Part shown: positions 25,463 through 33,391 of the stretch, piece after piece
Position numbering within the stretch: the stretch's first letter is position 1
Layout of the letters: each line of letters starts with the position of its first letter
From: JAGRKR01 sp041397725
GTDB taxonomy: Bacteria > Pseudomonadota > Alphaproteobacteria > Rhizobiales > Hyphomicrobiaceae
Direction: 5' to 3'
Length of the DNA stretch: 64,000 nucleotides
NCBI GenBank assembly: GCA_041397725.1
Contig: JAWKVZ010000004.1
Span: forward strand, 62,001-126,000
Notes under the pieces: model-generated
Seen by the model: only the letters and a program-made list of their open reading frames with translations
Database searches by the model: none
What the model was told of the DNA's origin: nothing
Translations under genes and position numbers: made by a program

Positions 25463-26899
25463 ATGCAAGCTCTGCCGGACGGTCTCACTGTCGTCGTGAA
25501 GCGGGATTGCCCGACCTGCGTGATGGTCGAGCCGGTGTTGCGCGACTTGGCCGCACGCGGCGCCACGCTGACCGTGCTGACCCAGGACGACACGTCCTTC
25601 CCGAGCGGCGTCCCGACGGTGATTGACGACACAGGGCTCGAGCTCTCCTGGCGGCTCGACATCGAGACCGTACCGACGCTGCTGCGCATCCAGAACGGTG
25701 CGGAGACGGAGCGGACCGTCGGCTGGCATCGCGCCGACTGGGAGCGGGTCGCGGGCGTTGCCGGCCTCGGCTCCGACCTGCCGGCGCAGCGGCCCGGCTG
25801 CGGCTCGCTCAACACCGACCCGAGCCTCGCCGACGAGCTCGACATCCGCTTCGGCCGTGTCACGTTCAAATCCCGCAAGGTGGAGATCGGCGAGTACGAG
25901 GACGAGCACGAGGCCTGTTTCGAGCGCGACTGGACCGACGGATTGCCGGTCGTGCCGCCGACGCAGGTGCGCGTGCGGCGCATGCTCGAAGGCACGCTCA
26001 GGCAGCCGGGAGAAGTGCTCGGGGCCATGCCGCCCGACTACCAGCCCTGCACAGTCGAGAAGGTCGCCGTCAACGCCGTGATGGCCGGCTGCAAGCCGGA
26101 GTATATGCCCGTGCTTCTGGCCGCCGTCGAAGCGGTGCTCGACGACGCCTTCTGCCTGCACGGCGTCATCGCCACCACCATGTTCGTCGGGCCGATCGTC
26201 GTCGTGAACGGACCGGTGCGGCGCGCGCTCGGCATGAACGCGGGCGTCAATGCCCTCGGTCAGGGCAATCGCGCCAACTCGACCATCGGCCGCGCCTTAC
26301 AGCTCACGATCCGCAATGTCGGAGGCGGCAAGCCGGGCGGCGTCGATCGCGCCACGCTCGGCACGCCCGGCAAGGTCGGCTTCTGCTTCGCCGAGGACGA
26401 GGAGGGCTCATGCTGGGAGCCGCTGTCGGTCGAGCGGGGCGTCGCGCCGGGCCGCTCGGCGGTCACGCTCTACGCCGGATACGGTGTCCAGGGCGTCGTC
26501 GACCAGACGTCACGCACGCCGGAGTCGCTTACGCGCAGCTTCGCGGCGTGTCTGCGCGCCATGTATCATCCGAAGGTGTTCCCCGGCCCCGATGCCTTCG
26601 TCGTGGTCTCGCCGGAGCATCACCGCATCTATCGCGAGGCCGGCTGGACCAAGGCGCAATTCAAATCCGAGCTGATGGCGCTCACCACTGTGCTTGCTGA
26701 CGACGTGCTGGCCGGCCTCGACGGCATGACGCCGGGCGTCAGCGAAAAAATGCGTGGCAAGCGCATACCCAAGCTCAGGCCCGACGGCCTCAACGTCGTG
26801 CGGGCAGGCGGCAACGCGGGCCTCTTCTCCGCCATTCTTCCAGGCTGGAGCCCCGGCTCGGTCAACTCGCAAGTGACAACCAAGGAGGTGAGGGACTGA
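25463..26899 (+). CDS. Thioredoxin-fold protein with large uncharacterised C-terminal domain, partner of UGSC selenoprotein
   Basis: From the ATG at 25463 (AAAGGTG upstream) the product has 478 residues. Residues 1-100 form a thioredoxin-like domain with CPTC (Cys16, Cys19) after the first strand and a cis-Pro-type segment IETVPTLLRI (about 67-76). A linker with PGCGS (Cys113) leads to a region of about 330 residues (150-478) that I cannot assign to a named enzyme. It includes RDWTDGLPVVPPT, several cysteines (196, 210, 231, 308, 317, 363), a Gly/Asn-rich stretch NALGQGNRANSTIGRA and a C-terminal NAGLFSAILPGW. There is no signal peptide. The gene ends two bases before the UGSC selenoprotein start, so it is almost certainly cotranslated and a likely redox partner. 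The domain split is seen; the function is inferred. Confidence 0.8.
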   Translation: MQALPDGLTVVVKRDCPTCVMVEPVLRDLAARGATLTVLTQDDTSFPSGVPTVIDDTGLELSWRLDIETVPTLLRIQNGAETERTVGWHRADWERVAGVAGLGSDLPAQRPGCGSLNTDPSLADELDIRFGRVTFKSRKVEIGEYEDEHEACFERDWTDGLPVVPPTQVRVRRMLEGTLRQPGEVLGAMPPDYQPCTVEKVAVNAVMAGCKPEYMPVLLAAVEAVLDDAFCLHGVIATTMFVGPIVVVNGPVRRALGMNAGVNALGQGNRANSTIGRALQLTIRNVGGGKPGGVDRATLGTPGKVGFCFAEDEEGSCWEPLSVERGVAPGRSAVTLYAGYGVQGVVDQTSRTPESLTRSFAACLRAMYHPKVFPGPDAFVVVSPEHHRIYREAGWTKAQFKSELMALTTVLADDVLAGLDGMTPGVSEKMRGKRIPKLRPDGLNVVRAGGNAGLFSAILPGWSPGSVNSQVTTKEVRD

Positions 26900-26901
26900 C
26901 G

Positions 26902-27426
26902 ATGACATCCAGGATCCTGCTCGACCCGACGGGCGAGCACACGGCGGTCCGTCGCAAGGCCGCACCACGGCCGACCAGCCTCGAAGGGCTCACGGTCGGC
27001 CTGCTCGACATCGGCAAGGCGCGCGGCGACATCTACCTCGACCGTGTGGCCGAGCGGCTCGGCGAGCGCGGCATCGCCGTGAAGCGCTACGCCAAGCCGA
27101 CACCGAGCCGGCTCGCAAGCGCCGAGACGCGGCAGAAGATGCTCGGCGAGGTGCAGGCGGCCGTCATCGGCCTCGCGGATTGAGGCTCTTGCACAACGTG
27201 CAGTTTGCACGACGGCTCAACACTCGACACGAACGGCGTGCCCGCCCTGATCGTCGTCTCGACCGCCTTCGAACAGGCGGCTGACGTCCAGAGCAAGGCG
27301 CTCGGCTACGACCCGACCATCGTCTGGGTGCCGCATCCCATCCAGGATCGCACGGACGAGGAGATGCGGGCGCTCGCCGACCGCACGTTTGACGAGATCG
27401 TGACCAGGATGACGGCCTCCGCGTGA
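26902..27426 (+). CDS. UGSC-family selenoprotein with in-frame TGA read as selenocysteine
   Basis: A conventional reading stops at TGA 27181-27183 after 93 residues. Reading that TGA as selenocysteine keeps the frame open to the TGA at 27424-27426 and gives a 174-residue protein with Sec at position 94 in the motif U-G-S-C-T-T-C. The N-terminal half (DPTG, LEGLTVGLLDIGKARGD, AAVIGLAD) and C-terminal half (GVPALIVVSTAF, WVPHPIQDRTDEEMRALADRTFDEIV) read as one fold matching the known UGSC family, in which U or C occupies this site. The function of the family is not established. AAGGAGGTG (26882-26890) precedes the ATG. The upstream gene is a thioredoxin-fold protein and the downstream gene is selD. 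A SECIS-like hairpin follows the TGA. The second half could be miscalled as a separate ORF starting at a TTG (27205). Confidence 0.88.
27184..27211 (+). promoter_or_regulatory. Bacterial SECIS-like hairpin downstream of the selenocysteine TGA
   Basis: Bases 27197-27202 (CGTGCA) pair perfectly with 27206-27211 (TGCACG) around a GTT loop. The loop begins 22 bases after the T of the TGA, close to the spacing in Escherichia coli fdhF, and the closing pairs GCA/TGC are the same as there. The bulged U of the E. coli element is not evident, so the fit is good but not perfect. SelB would bind this hairpin in the mRNA to deliver Sec-tRNA. A competing hairpin TGCAC-aac-GTGCA (27190-27202) is also possible. 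Confidence 0.68.
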
Positions 27427-27597
27427 GGCCGTCATTGCTTTCCGGGACCCGATCGCTATCGTAGCGCCCAAGCGCACGGGCTAGCTGCCGACGGACCCAT
27501 CCGGCGATGCCTGACGGCGCAGTCTCGCTGACAGGCCTCCAGCCGGCTCGCGGCCCGGCTGGCGCCGCCTGCCCCATCTGGAGCGCTCGAGTCCCCC

Positions 27598-29838
27598 GTG
27601 CAGCCAACCCCTGTTCTGAAGGACCTCGTGCTGGTCGGCGGCGGCCATGCCCACGTGCACGTCATCTCGGCATTCGCCATGCGGCCCGTGCCGGGAGTGC
27701 GCCTCACCGTCGTAACGCGTGACGTGGTGACGCCCTATTCCGGCATGCTGCCCGGTCTCATCTCCGGCCACTATACCTATGACCAGTGCCACATCGACTT
27801 GGCGCCACTGGCGCGGCGCGCCAACGCCCGACTCTACCACGACCGCGTGACCGCCCTCGATCTCGACCGCAAATTGGTCATCTGCGAAGGGCGGCCACCG
27901 GTGCCCTACGACGTGCTGTCGATCGACATCGGCTCGACGCCACGCGCCAACGAGGTGCCCGGCGCCAGCGAATGGACCACGCCCGTGAAGCCCATCGACG
28001 GCCTGTACGGCCGCTGGCAGGCGATCGTGGAGCGGGCACGCAAGGCCGATGGCCCCAGGCGCTTCCTGACCGTCGGCGGCGGCGCGGCCGGCGTCGAGGT
28101 GACGCTCGCCATGCGCCATCGCCTGCGCGCAATCCTGGCTGAGGACGGTCGCGATCCCGATGCGCTCAGCTTCACGCTCGTCACGCGCGACGCGCTGCTC
28201 GGCACGCACAACGCCGCAGTGCGGGCGAAGTTCGCACGCATCCTTTCCGAGCGCGGCGTGACGGTCCGCACCGGCAGCGGCGTCGCGGAAGTCCGCGAGG
28301 GCGAAGTGCGCCTTTCCGACGGCACCGCGATCGCCTTCGACGAGGCGCTCTGGGTCACCCAGGCCGGCGCCGCACCATGGCTACGCGAAACCGGCCTGGC
28401 ACTCGACGACAACGGGTTCATCGCCGTCGACGAGACGCTGCAGTCGATTTCGACGCCCGGCGTATTCGCCGCCGGGGATATCGCCGGCAACATGGTCCAT
28501 CCACGCCCGAAGGCCGGCGTGTTCGCGGTGCGGCAGGGCCCACCGCTCGCCGACAATCTCAGGCGGGCGCTGATCGGCGAGCCATTGAAGGCTTTCCGCC
28601 CGCAGCGCGACTTTCTCTCGCTGATCAGCGCCGGCGATCGCTATGCCGTGGCCTCGCGGGGCGGCTTCTGCAGCGAAGGCGCCTGGGTCTGGCGCCTCAA
28701 GGATCGCATCGACCGCCGCTGGATGGAGCGCTATCAGATCCTGCCGGACATGCAGCCCATGGCGCCGCCGGCGACCGCACATGACCCGCTCGGCGCGCAA
28801 GCCCAGGACGTCATGCGCTGCGGCGGCTGCGGCGCCAAGGTCGGCCCCGCCGTGCTGGCGCGCGTCCTGGAACGTCTCACGCCCAAGCCCCGAGACGGCA
28901 GCGCGGTCGGTCTCGCCGAACCCGACGACGCTGCGGTCATCGAGCCTCGGCCGGGCCAACTCCAGGTGCAGAGCGTCGACATGTTCCGCGCCTTCATCGC
29001 CGACCCCTATCTATTCGGGCGTATCGCCGCCAATCACGCGCTCGGCGACATCTACGCCATGGGTGGCGAGCCGGATACGGCCATGGCCATCGCGCTCGTG
29101 CCGCATGGCCCCGACGCGAAGGTCGAGGACGAGGTTTTCCAGATGTTGAAGGGCGGCCTCGAGGTGATCGAGGCTGCAGGCGCCCGTCTCGTCGGCGGCC
29201 ATACCGGCGAAGCGCTCGAAGCGACGCTCGGCTTCAGCGTCACGGGCAGCGTGCCGGCCAATCGGCTGCTGCGGAAATCGGGCCTGCAGCCGGGCGATGC
29301 CCTGATCCTGACCAAAGCGCTCGGGACGGGCGTCGTGCTGGCCGGCGACATGCGCGGCAGGACCCGCTCGCCGTGGCTGGATGCGGCTCTGGCCGCGATG
29401 CAGGTCTCCCAGAGGCAAGCTGCACGCTGTCTCATCGAGCACGAGGCGTCAGCCATGACAGACGTGACGGGCTTCGGTCTCGCAGCCCACCTTCTCGAGA
29501 TGCTGCGCGCATCGGGGATGGACGGCGCGCTCGAGCTTGCGCATCTGCCGCACCTGCCGGGCGCTGTCGAATTGCTCGCGCAAGGCATCGAGAGCACGCT
29601 GGCGCCGTCGAACGCCGGAAGCGCCGGCGCCAGCCTCGCCAACGGCCACCCGCACGACCCCTCGCGGCTGAGGCTCCTCTACGATCCGCAGACCGCCGGA
29701 GGCCTGCTCGCCGGCGTGCCGGCCGGACAAGCCCCGTCTTGTATCGACGCCCTTGTGCGCCTCGGCTATGGGGATGCCGCGATCATTGGCCATGTCGTCG
29801 CCATGAGCGCCGGCGCGCCGTCCCTCAGGCTCGCCTGA
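27598..29838 (+). CDS. selD: Selenide, water dikinase SelD fused to an N-terminal FAD/NAD(P)-dependent oxidoreductase
   Basis: This is a 746-residue two-domain protein. Residues 1-390 are an NDH-2-like pyridine nucleotide-disulfide oxidoreductase domain: FAD-binding GGGHAH (14-19), second dinucleotide motif VGGGAAGVEV (about 159-168) and FAADIAGN-type segment FAAGDIAGN (289-297). Residues about 405-746 are selenophosphate synthetase, with active-site CGGCGAK (408-414, Cys411 and Lys414) and the AIRS-type ATP motifs DDAAV, GGHT and DVTGFG. SelD makes selenophosphate from selenide and ATP for Sec and selenouridine synthesis; the fused domain may supply reduced selenium. The active-site residue is Cys, not Sec. 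The start is GTG at 27598 with a weak ribosome-binding site. It lies 171 bases after the UGSC selenoprotein; selA, selB and selC are not in the window. Confidence 0.94.
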   Translation: MQPTPVLKDLVLVGGGHAHVHVISAFAMRPVPGVRLTVVTRDVVTPYSGMLPGLISGHYTYDQCHIDLAPLARRANARLYHDRVTALDLDRKLVICEGRPPVPYDVLSIDIGSTPRANEVPGASEWTTPVKPIDGLYGRWQAIVERARKADGPRRFLTVGGGAAGVEVTLAMRHRLRAILAEDGRDPDALSFTLVTRDALLGTHNAAVRAKFARILSERGVTVRTGSGVAEVREGEVRLSDGTAIAFDEALWVTQAGAAPWLRETGLALDDNGFIAVDETLQSISTPGVFAAGDIAGNMVHPRPKAGVFAVRQGPPLADNLRRALIGEPLKAFRPQRDFLSLISAGDRYAVASRGGFCSEGAWVWRLKDRIDRRWMERYQILPDMQPMAPPATAHDPLGAQAQDVMRCGGCGAKVGPAVLARVLERLTPKPRDGSAVGLAEPDDAAVIEPRPGQLQVQSVDMFRAFIADPYLFGRIAANHALGDIYAMGGEPDTAMAIALVPHGPDAKVEDEVFQMLKGGLEVIEAAGARLVGGHTGEALEATLGFSVTGSVPANRLLRKSGLQPGDALILTKALGTGVVLAGDMRGRTRSPWLDAALAAMQVSQRQAARCLIEHEASAMTDVTGFGLAAHLLEMLRASGMDGALELAHLPHLPGAVELLAQGIESTLAPSNAGSAGASLANGHPHDPSRLRLLYDPQTAGGLLAGVPAGQAPSCIDALVRLGYGDAAIIGHVVAMSAGAPSLRLA

Positions 29839-30193
29839 CCCGCCGTACCGGACGCGAACGGCCACCGCGATCTTCAACGCTGTCGGGGGAGTCGCTTATC
29901 CAAATTGGAAAAGATGTCCGCCCATTTCCCACTCTCGCGACGATTGCGCGACTTTTGCTGAAAATGAAATTAGCCGCACCAGCGCATCATTTGCCAGATG
30001 AGAAACTTCCGCATTTCCGTAAAATCGCAATTTCATTTGTTTCTCTCAGCGCAATTTCCGGGAAATTCCGCGACACGCGCGCGTCTCTCGCTGCCACCAC
30101 TGAAGACCCCCGGACGGGGCGAGGGAGCTTGCTCCTGTCAGCACGGCGACAGCCTGGCGACGGCATGATGGCGATGACGGCGCGCTCGCGCAG
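29839..30193. other. AT-enriched intergenic region between convergent selD and sigma-factor genes
   Basis: This 355-base gap is clearly richer in A+T than its surroundings and contains repeated short motifs. ATTTCC occurs three times. A 9-base inverted repeat AATGAAATT/AATTTCATT lies at 29963-29971 and 30029-30037. A 7-base dyad AATTTCC-G-GGAAATT lies at 30053-30067. No open frame here looks coding. It may hold terminators for both convergent genes, an untranslated RNA, or remnants of transferred DNA. Confidence 0.45.
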
Positions 30194-30823
30194 TCAGAGG
30201 TCGAGACCGGATCTCACCGCGCGCTCGCCGTGCGAGGCCGCAACGTCCAGATCGCGCGCCAAGGTGGCGCGCGCACGTCTCAGGCGGCTCTTCAGCGTAC
30301 TCGCGCTGCAACCGCACAGGGCCGCCGCCTCGACGCAGGTCAGGCCTTCGATGTAGACGAGGCGGACGGCCTCGCGGGCGGACGGCGACAGCGTCTCGAG
30401 CGACTGCACGAGGCCGTGCAGGTCGATTGCTCCGCCTCCGGCCGTCGCAGCTGATTTTGCACTGATTTCCCAGCTTTTCTCGAACTCCAGGCGCACGCGC
30501 AGCCGTCGGCGCTCCTGCGCTGCCGAGGTTCGCACGATGGCGTCGAGCCAGGCCTGGAAGCTCGCCTCGTCCCGCAGCGATGCGCGATGCTCCCATGCGC
30601 GCAGCAACGTGGCCTGAACCAGATCCTCGGCCGCGAGAGCGCCGCCGCTCAGCCGCCGCGCCTGCGCCGTCAGTCGCGGGATCTCGCGCACGAGCGCAAC
30701 GTGGAAGGCATGCGACCGCTGGGCTTCCTCGCCGCACTGCTCGAGGGCCGGCATCGCCGGCCGTGCGGGCGGCCGCGACCGACGCCTGGCGGGCGGCGAA
30801 AGGGCAGCGTGTGATTGCAGCAT
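30194..30823 (-). CDS. ECF sigma factor, EcfG-like
   Basis: This 209-residue extracytoplasmic-function sigma factor has a region 2 with AAEDLVQATLLRAWEHRASLRDEASFQAWLDAIVR and a region 4 with SPSAREAVRLVYIEGLTCVEAAALCGCSASTLKSRLRRAR. The region 4 pattern resembles EcfG, the general-stress sigma factor of alphaproteobacteria. It is divergent from phyR, the usual arrangement. However, no gene for the NepR anti-sigma factor lies between or beside them. The first 23 residues are Arg/Pro-rich, so a start at codon 24 (30754) is possible. Confidence 0.88.
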   Translation of the reverse strand: MLQSHAALSPPARRRSRPPARPAMPALEQCGEEAQRSHAFHVALVREIPRLTAQARRLSGGALAAEDLVQATLLRAWEHRASLRDEASFQAWLDAIVRTSAAQERRRLRVRLEFEKSWEISAKSAATAGGGAIDLHGLVQSLETLSPSAREAVRLVYIEGLTCVEAAALCGCSASTLKSRLRRARATLARDLDVAASHGERAVRSGLDL

Positions 30824-31023
30824 TACCGGACCAATAAAACAGGAATTCGACCTTCAATAAGGTGATAGGATGATAAACCTATATAATTCGTTTCCATCAT
30901 CGCGCTCATTAGACACACATTATCTCGCCCACATGCACCGCAATTGAACCTCGAAATGAAACCGCCTGTTAGCGTGTGGCGCGATATGGTTCCCGGAGAT
31001 TCATCGAGTAGAACGGGCAGCCA

Positions 31024-31881
31024 ATGCAATCGACAAGCGTATCTCTCGGCAGCGATGACGGACGACTGACCTGCCACCTCCCGCATCTGCGCCGCTTCGC
31101 GCGCGCCATGACCGGCAATCAGCGCAGCGGCGACACGGCCGTGATGGCGACGCTCAATCGGATCTCGCGATGTCCCGGCGAGGTCTGCGGCGATGGTATG
31201 GATCTCAAGCTGGCCCTCTATCGCGCGCTCCTGACGACTTGCGGCAGCCTGGCGGGCGACCACATTTCCACGCTCGGAGACCCCGATCCGGTGGACAGCC
31301 GGCGGGACGCCCTGTTGCGCCTCGCTCCGCGCACGCGCCAGGCTCTGCTGTTGAGCGCGATCGAAGGCTTCACGGTCGAGGAAGGGGCGGCCATCATCGG
31401 CGTGTCGCCGCGGGAGTTCTCGGCTTTCAGTGCGAACGGTTGGCTCGAGATCGCCTCGCAGATGGCCACCGACGTGCTCATCATCGAGGACGAGGTCTTC
31501 ATCGCCAGGGACCTCGCCGCCATCATGACCTCTCTGGGCCATCGCGTGATCGCGCGCGCCCGCACCCACACCGAGGCCATTGCCGCCCTGCACCGGGAGA
31601 AGCCGGGGCTCGTCCTTGCAGATGTACAACTCGCCGACGGCAGCAACGGCATCGAGGCGGCCAACGAGATCATGCTTTCCTGCCCGGTGCCGGTCATCTT
31701 CATCACGGCCTTCCCCGAGCGCCTCCTGACGGGCAGCAGGCCGGAGCCGGCGTTTCTCATCGCCAAGCCTTTCAGCGTGGACGAGGTGCGCGCGGTCGTC
31801 AGCCAGGTGCTCTTTCTGACGCCGCCGGCACAGCGGGGCCATGACGACGCCCTCGCGCGCGAGCCGGAGCCGATGCACTGA
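31024..31881 (+). CDS. phyR: PhyR general stress response regulator
   Basis: This 285-residue protein has the PhyR design: an N-terminal sigma-like domain (about 15-150; HLPHLRRFARAMTGNQ, then a region 4-like LAPRTRQALLLSAIEGFTVEEGAAIIGV) and a C-terminal receiver domain (about 155-270; VLIIEDEVFIARDLAAI, acceptor Asp in LVLADVQLADGSNG, IFITAFPERLLTG, IAKPF). In this pathway phosphorylated PhyR binds the anti-sigma factor NepR through its sigma-like domain and frees EcfG. It overlaps the downstream HWE kinase by one base (TGATG). Confidence 0.95.
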   Translation: MQSTSVSLGSDDGRLTCHLPHLRRFARAMTGNQRSGDTAVMATLNRISRCPGEVCGDGMDLKLALYRALLTTCGSLAGDHISTLGDPDPVDSRRDALLRLAPRTRQALLLSAIEGFTVEEGAAIIGVSPREFSAFSANGWLEIASQMATDVLIIEDEVFIARDLAAIMTSLGHRVIARARTHTEAIAALHREKPGLVLADVQLADGSNGIEAANEIMLSCPVPVIFITAFPERLLTGSRPEPAFLIAKPFSVDEVRAVVSQVLFLTPPAQRGHDDALAREPEPMH

Positions 31882-33371
31882 TGATGACGCTCCTGCGCGC
31901 GCGCAGCCGCGGCAAGCGTCGGCGAGTGGGGCTCGGCACCGACGCCGGCGCCGAGCGTGCCGCTCCTGCGGCAGGCACTCAGAGCGACGATCGGACACGG
32001 CGATACGCGCACCTCGCAGCGATCATCTCGACGTCCGCCGACGCCATCATCTCGGCGGACGCCGCGGGGCGCATCCGCTCCTGGAACGCCGCCGCCGAGT
32101 CCCTGTTCGGCTATGCCGCCGACGAAATCATCGGGCAGCCGACCAGCATCCTCATCCCCGCTCACCTCGCCCATATCCACAAAGGCGCGGTCGATCTCCT
32201 GCGCGCTGGCCGCTCCCGCCGCCGCGAGACGGTCCGTCAGCGCAAGGACGGAGCGTGTGTCGATGTCGCCATGACCGCGACGCCGATATTCGACGCTGTC
32301 GGGACATATCTCGGCTATTCGCTGATCCTGCGGGACATCGGTGAGCGCAAGGCGGCGGAGCGGGCGCTCGCCGAGGCGGAAGCCTTCAGCCGCAGCGTTC
32401 TCGAGGCGAGCCGCGACGCGATACTCGTGCTGGCGCCCGATGGCCGCCTCGAGTTCCTTAACGAAGCATGCTGCCAGCTCCTGGCGATCGCCAGCCCGAC
32501 CGGTCGGGTCGGCCGGCTCTGGCAGGAGGTGCTGCCGGCCGCCGCCCATGCCGACTTCGACAGAGCGCTGGAGGAAGCGCGCCAGAAGAGCATCGCCCGC
32601 TACACGGCGAGCTATGGCGTCAAACGACGGGCCGCCCGCTGGTACGACGTGCTCATCTCGCCGGTGACGGGCAGCGACGGCTCACTCATCCGTTACGTCG
32701 TGCTCGCGCGCGATACGACCGAGGCCAAGGCGCAGCAAGAGCATATCGCGCTGATCATGCGCGAGCTGTGCCATCGCGCAAAGAACCTGCTCGCGGTCAT
32801 CTCCGCCATGGCGCGCAATACGGCCGCCCAGTCGGCCAGCGTGGCCGACTTCGAGCGCGCTTTCTCGGCGCGCATCCGCAGCCTCTCCTTTTCCCACGAC
32901 CTGCTGGTGCAGCGCGACTGGACGGGCGCGGGCATCCACCAGCTCGTCAAGGTGCAGCTCGCGCCGTTCGCGAGCGCCGCCGGCGGCAGGCTCGAGTTCG
33001 CCGGCCCGTGCGTGATCCTCAAGCCGGAAGCCGGACAGATGCTCGGGTTGGCGCTGCACGAGCTGGCGACCAACGCCTCCAAGTACGGCGCATTCTCGAC
33101 GACCGCCGGATGCATCTGCGTGACGTGGACGATCGCGGCCGATGCCGACGGCAGGCAGGCGCTCCACCTGCACTGGCAGGAGCGCGGCGGGCCGACGGTG
33201 CAACCCGCGACGCGCACGGGCTTCGGCCGCATGGTGATCGAGGAGATGGTCGCCGAAACACTGGGCGGCACAGCCGAACTCGTCATGGCGCCCGAAGGCA
33301 TCGAGTGGCGGGCTTCAATCCCCGAGATCTACTGGACCCCTTCGACCATGCCGCAGCCGGCCGCGGCCTGA
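31881..33371 (+). CDS. PAS-containing HWE-family sensor histidine kinase, probable PhyR kinase
   Basis: This 496-residue kinase has no transmembrane segment. Two PAS domains (about 45-165 and 170-290; ISTSADAIISADAAGRIRSWN and LEASRDAILVLAPDGRLEFLN) precede an HWE-type core. The phospho-acceptor His is in ELCHRAKNLLAVISAMARNT, the N box is ALHELATNASKYGAFS, and the G1 region contains WQERGGP, the WxE signature. HWE and HisKA_2 kinases commonly phosphorylate PhyR. The start overlaps the phyR stop, indicating translational coupling. The sensed signal is unknown. Confidence 0.93.
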   Translation: MMTLLRARSRGKRRRVGLGTDAGAERAAPAAGTQSDDRTRRYAHLAAIISTSADAIISADAAGRIRSWNAAAESLFGYAADEIIGQPTSILIPAHLAHIHKGAVDLLRAGRSRRRETVRQRKDGACVDVAMTATPIFDAVGTYLGYSLILRDIGERKAAERALAEAEAFSRSVLEASRDAILVLAPDGRLEFLNEACCQLLAIASPTGRVGRLWQEVLPAAAHADFDRALEEARQKSIARYTASYGVKRRAARWYDVLISPVTGSDGSLIRYVVLARDTTEAKAQQEHIALIMRELCHRAKNLLAVISAMARNTAAQSASVADFERAFSARIRSLSFSHDLLVQRDWTGAGIHQLVKVQLAPFASAAGGRLEFAGPCVILKPEAGQMLGLALHELATNASKYGAFSTTAGCICVTWTIAADADGRQALHLHWQERGGPTVQPATRTGFGRMVIEEMVAETLGGTAELVMAPEGIEWRASIPEIYWTPSTMPQPAAA

Positions 33372-33391
33372 CACGCCCCGCCGGACCGCCA

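Noticed and set aside
27205..27426. Separate 73-codon ORF starting at TTG
   Set aside because: It is the C-terminal half of the UGSC selenoprotein in the same frame. It has no ribosome-binding site of its own, and starting there would discard the conserved GSC-x-x-C segment.
27427..27597. Possible selenocysteine tRNA gene between the UGSC gene and selD
   Set aside because: No TCA anticodon loop with paired arms and no convincing acceptor stem could be found.
30824..31023. NepR gene or EcfG-type promoter in the sigma factor/phyR gap
   Set aside because: No frame gives a NepR-like protein. A GGAAC element on the minus strand near 30990 lacks a matching CGTT at the right distance.
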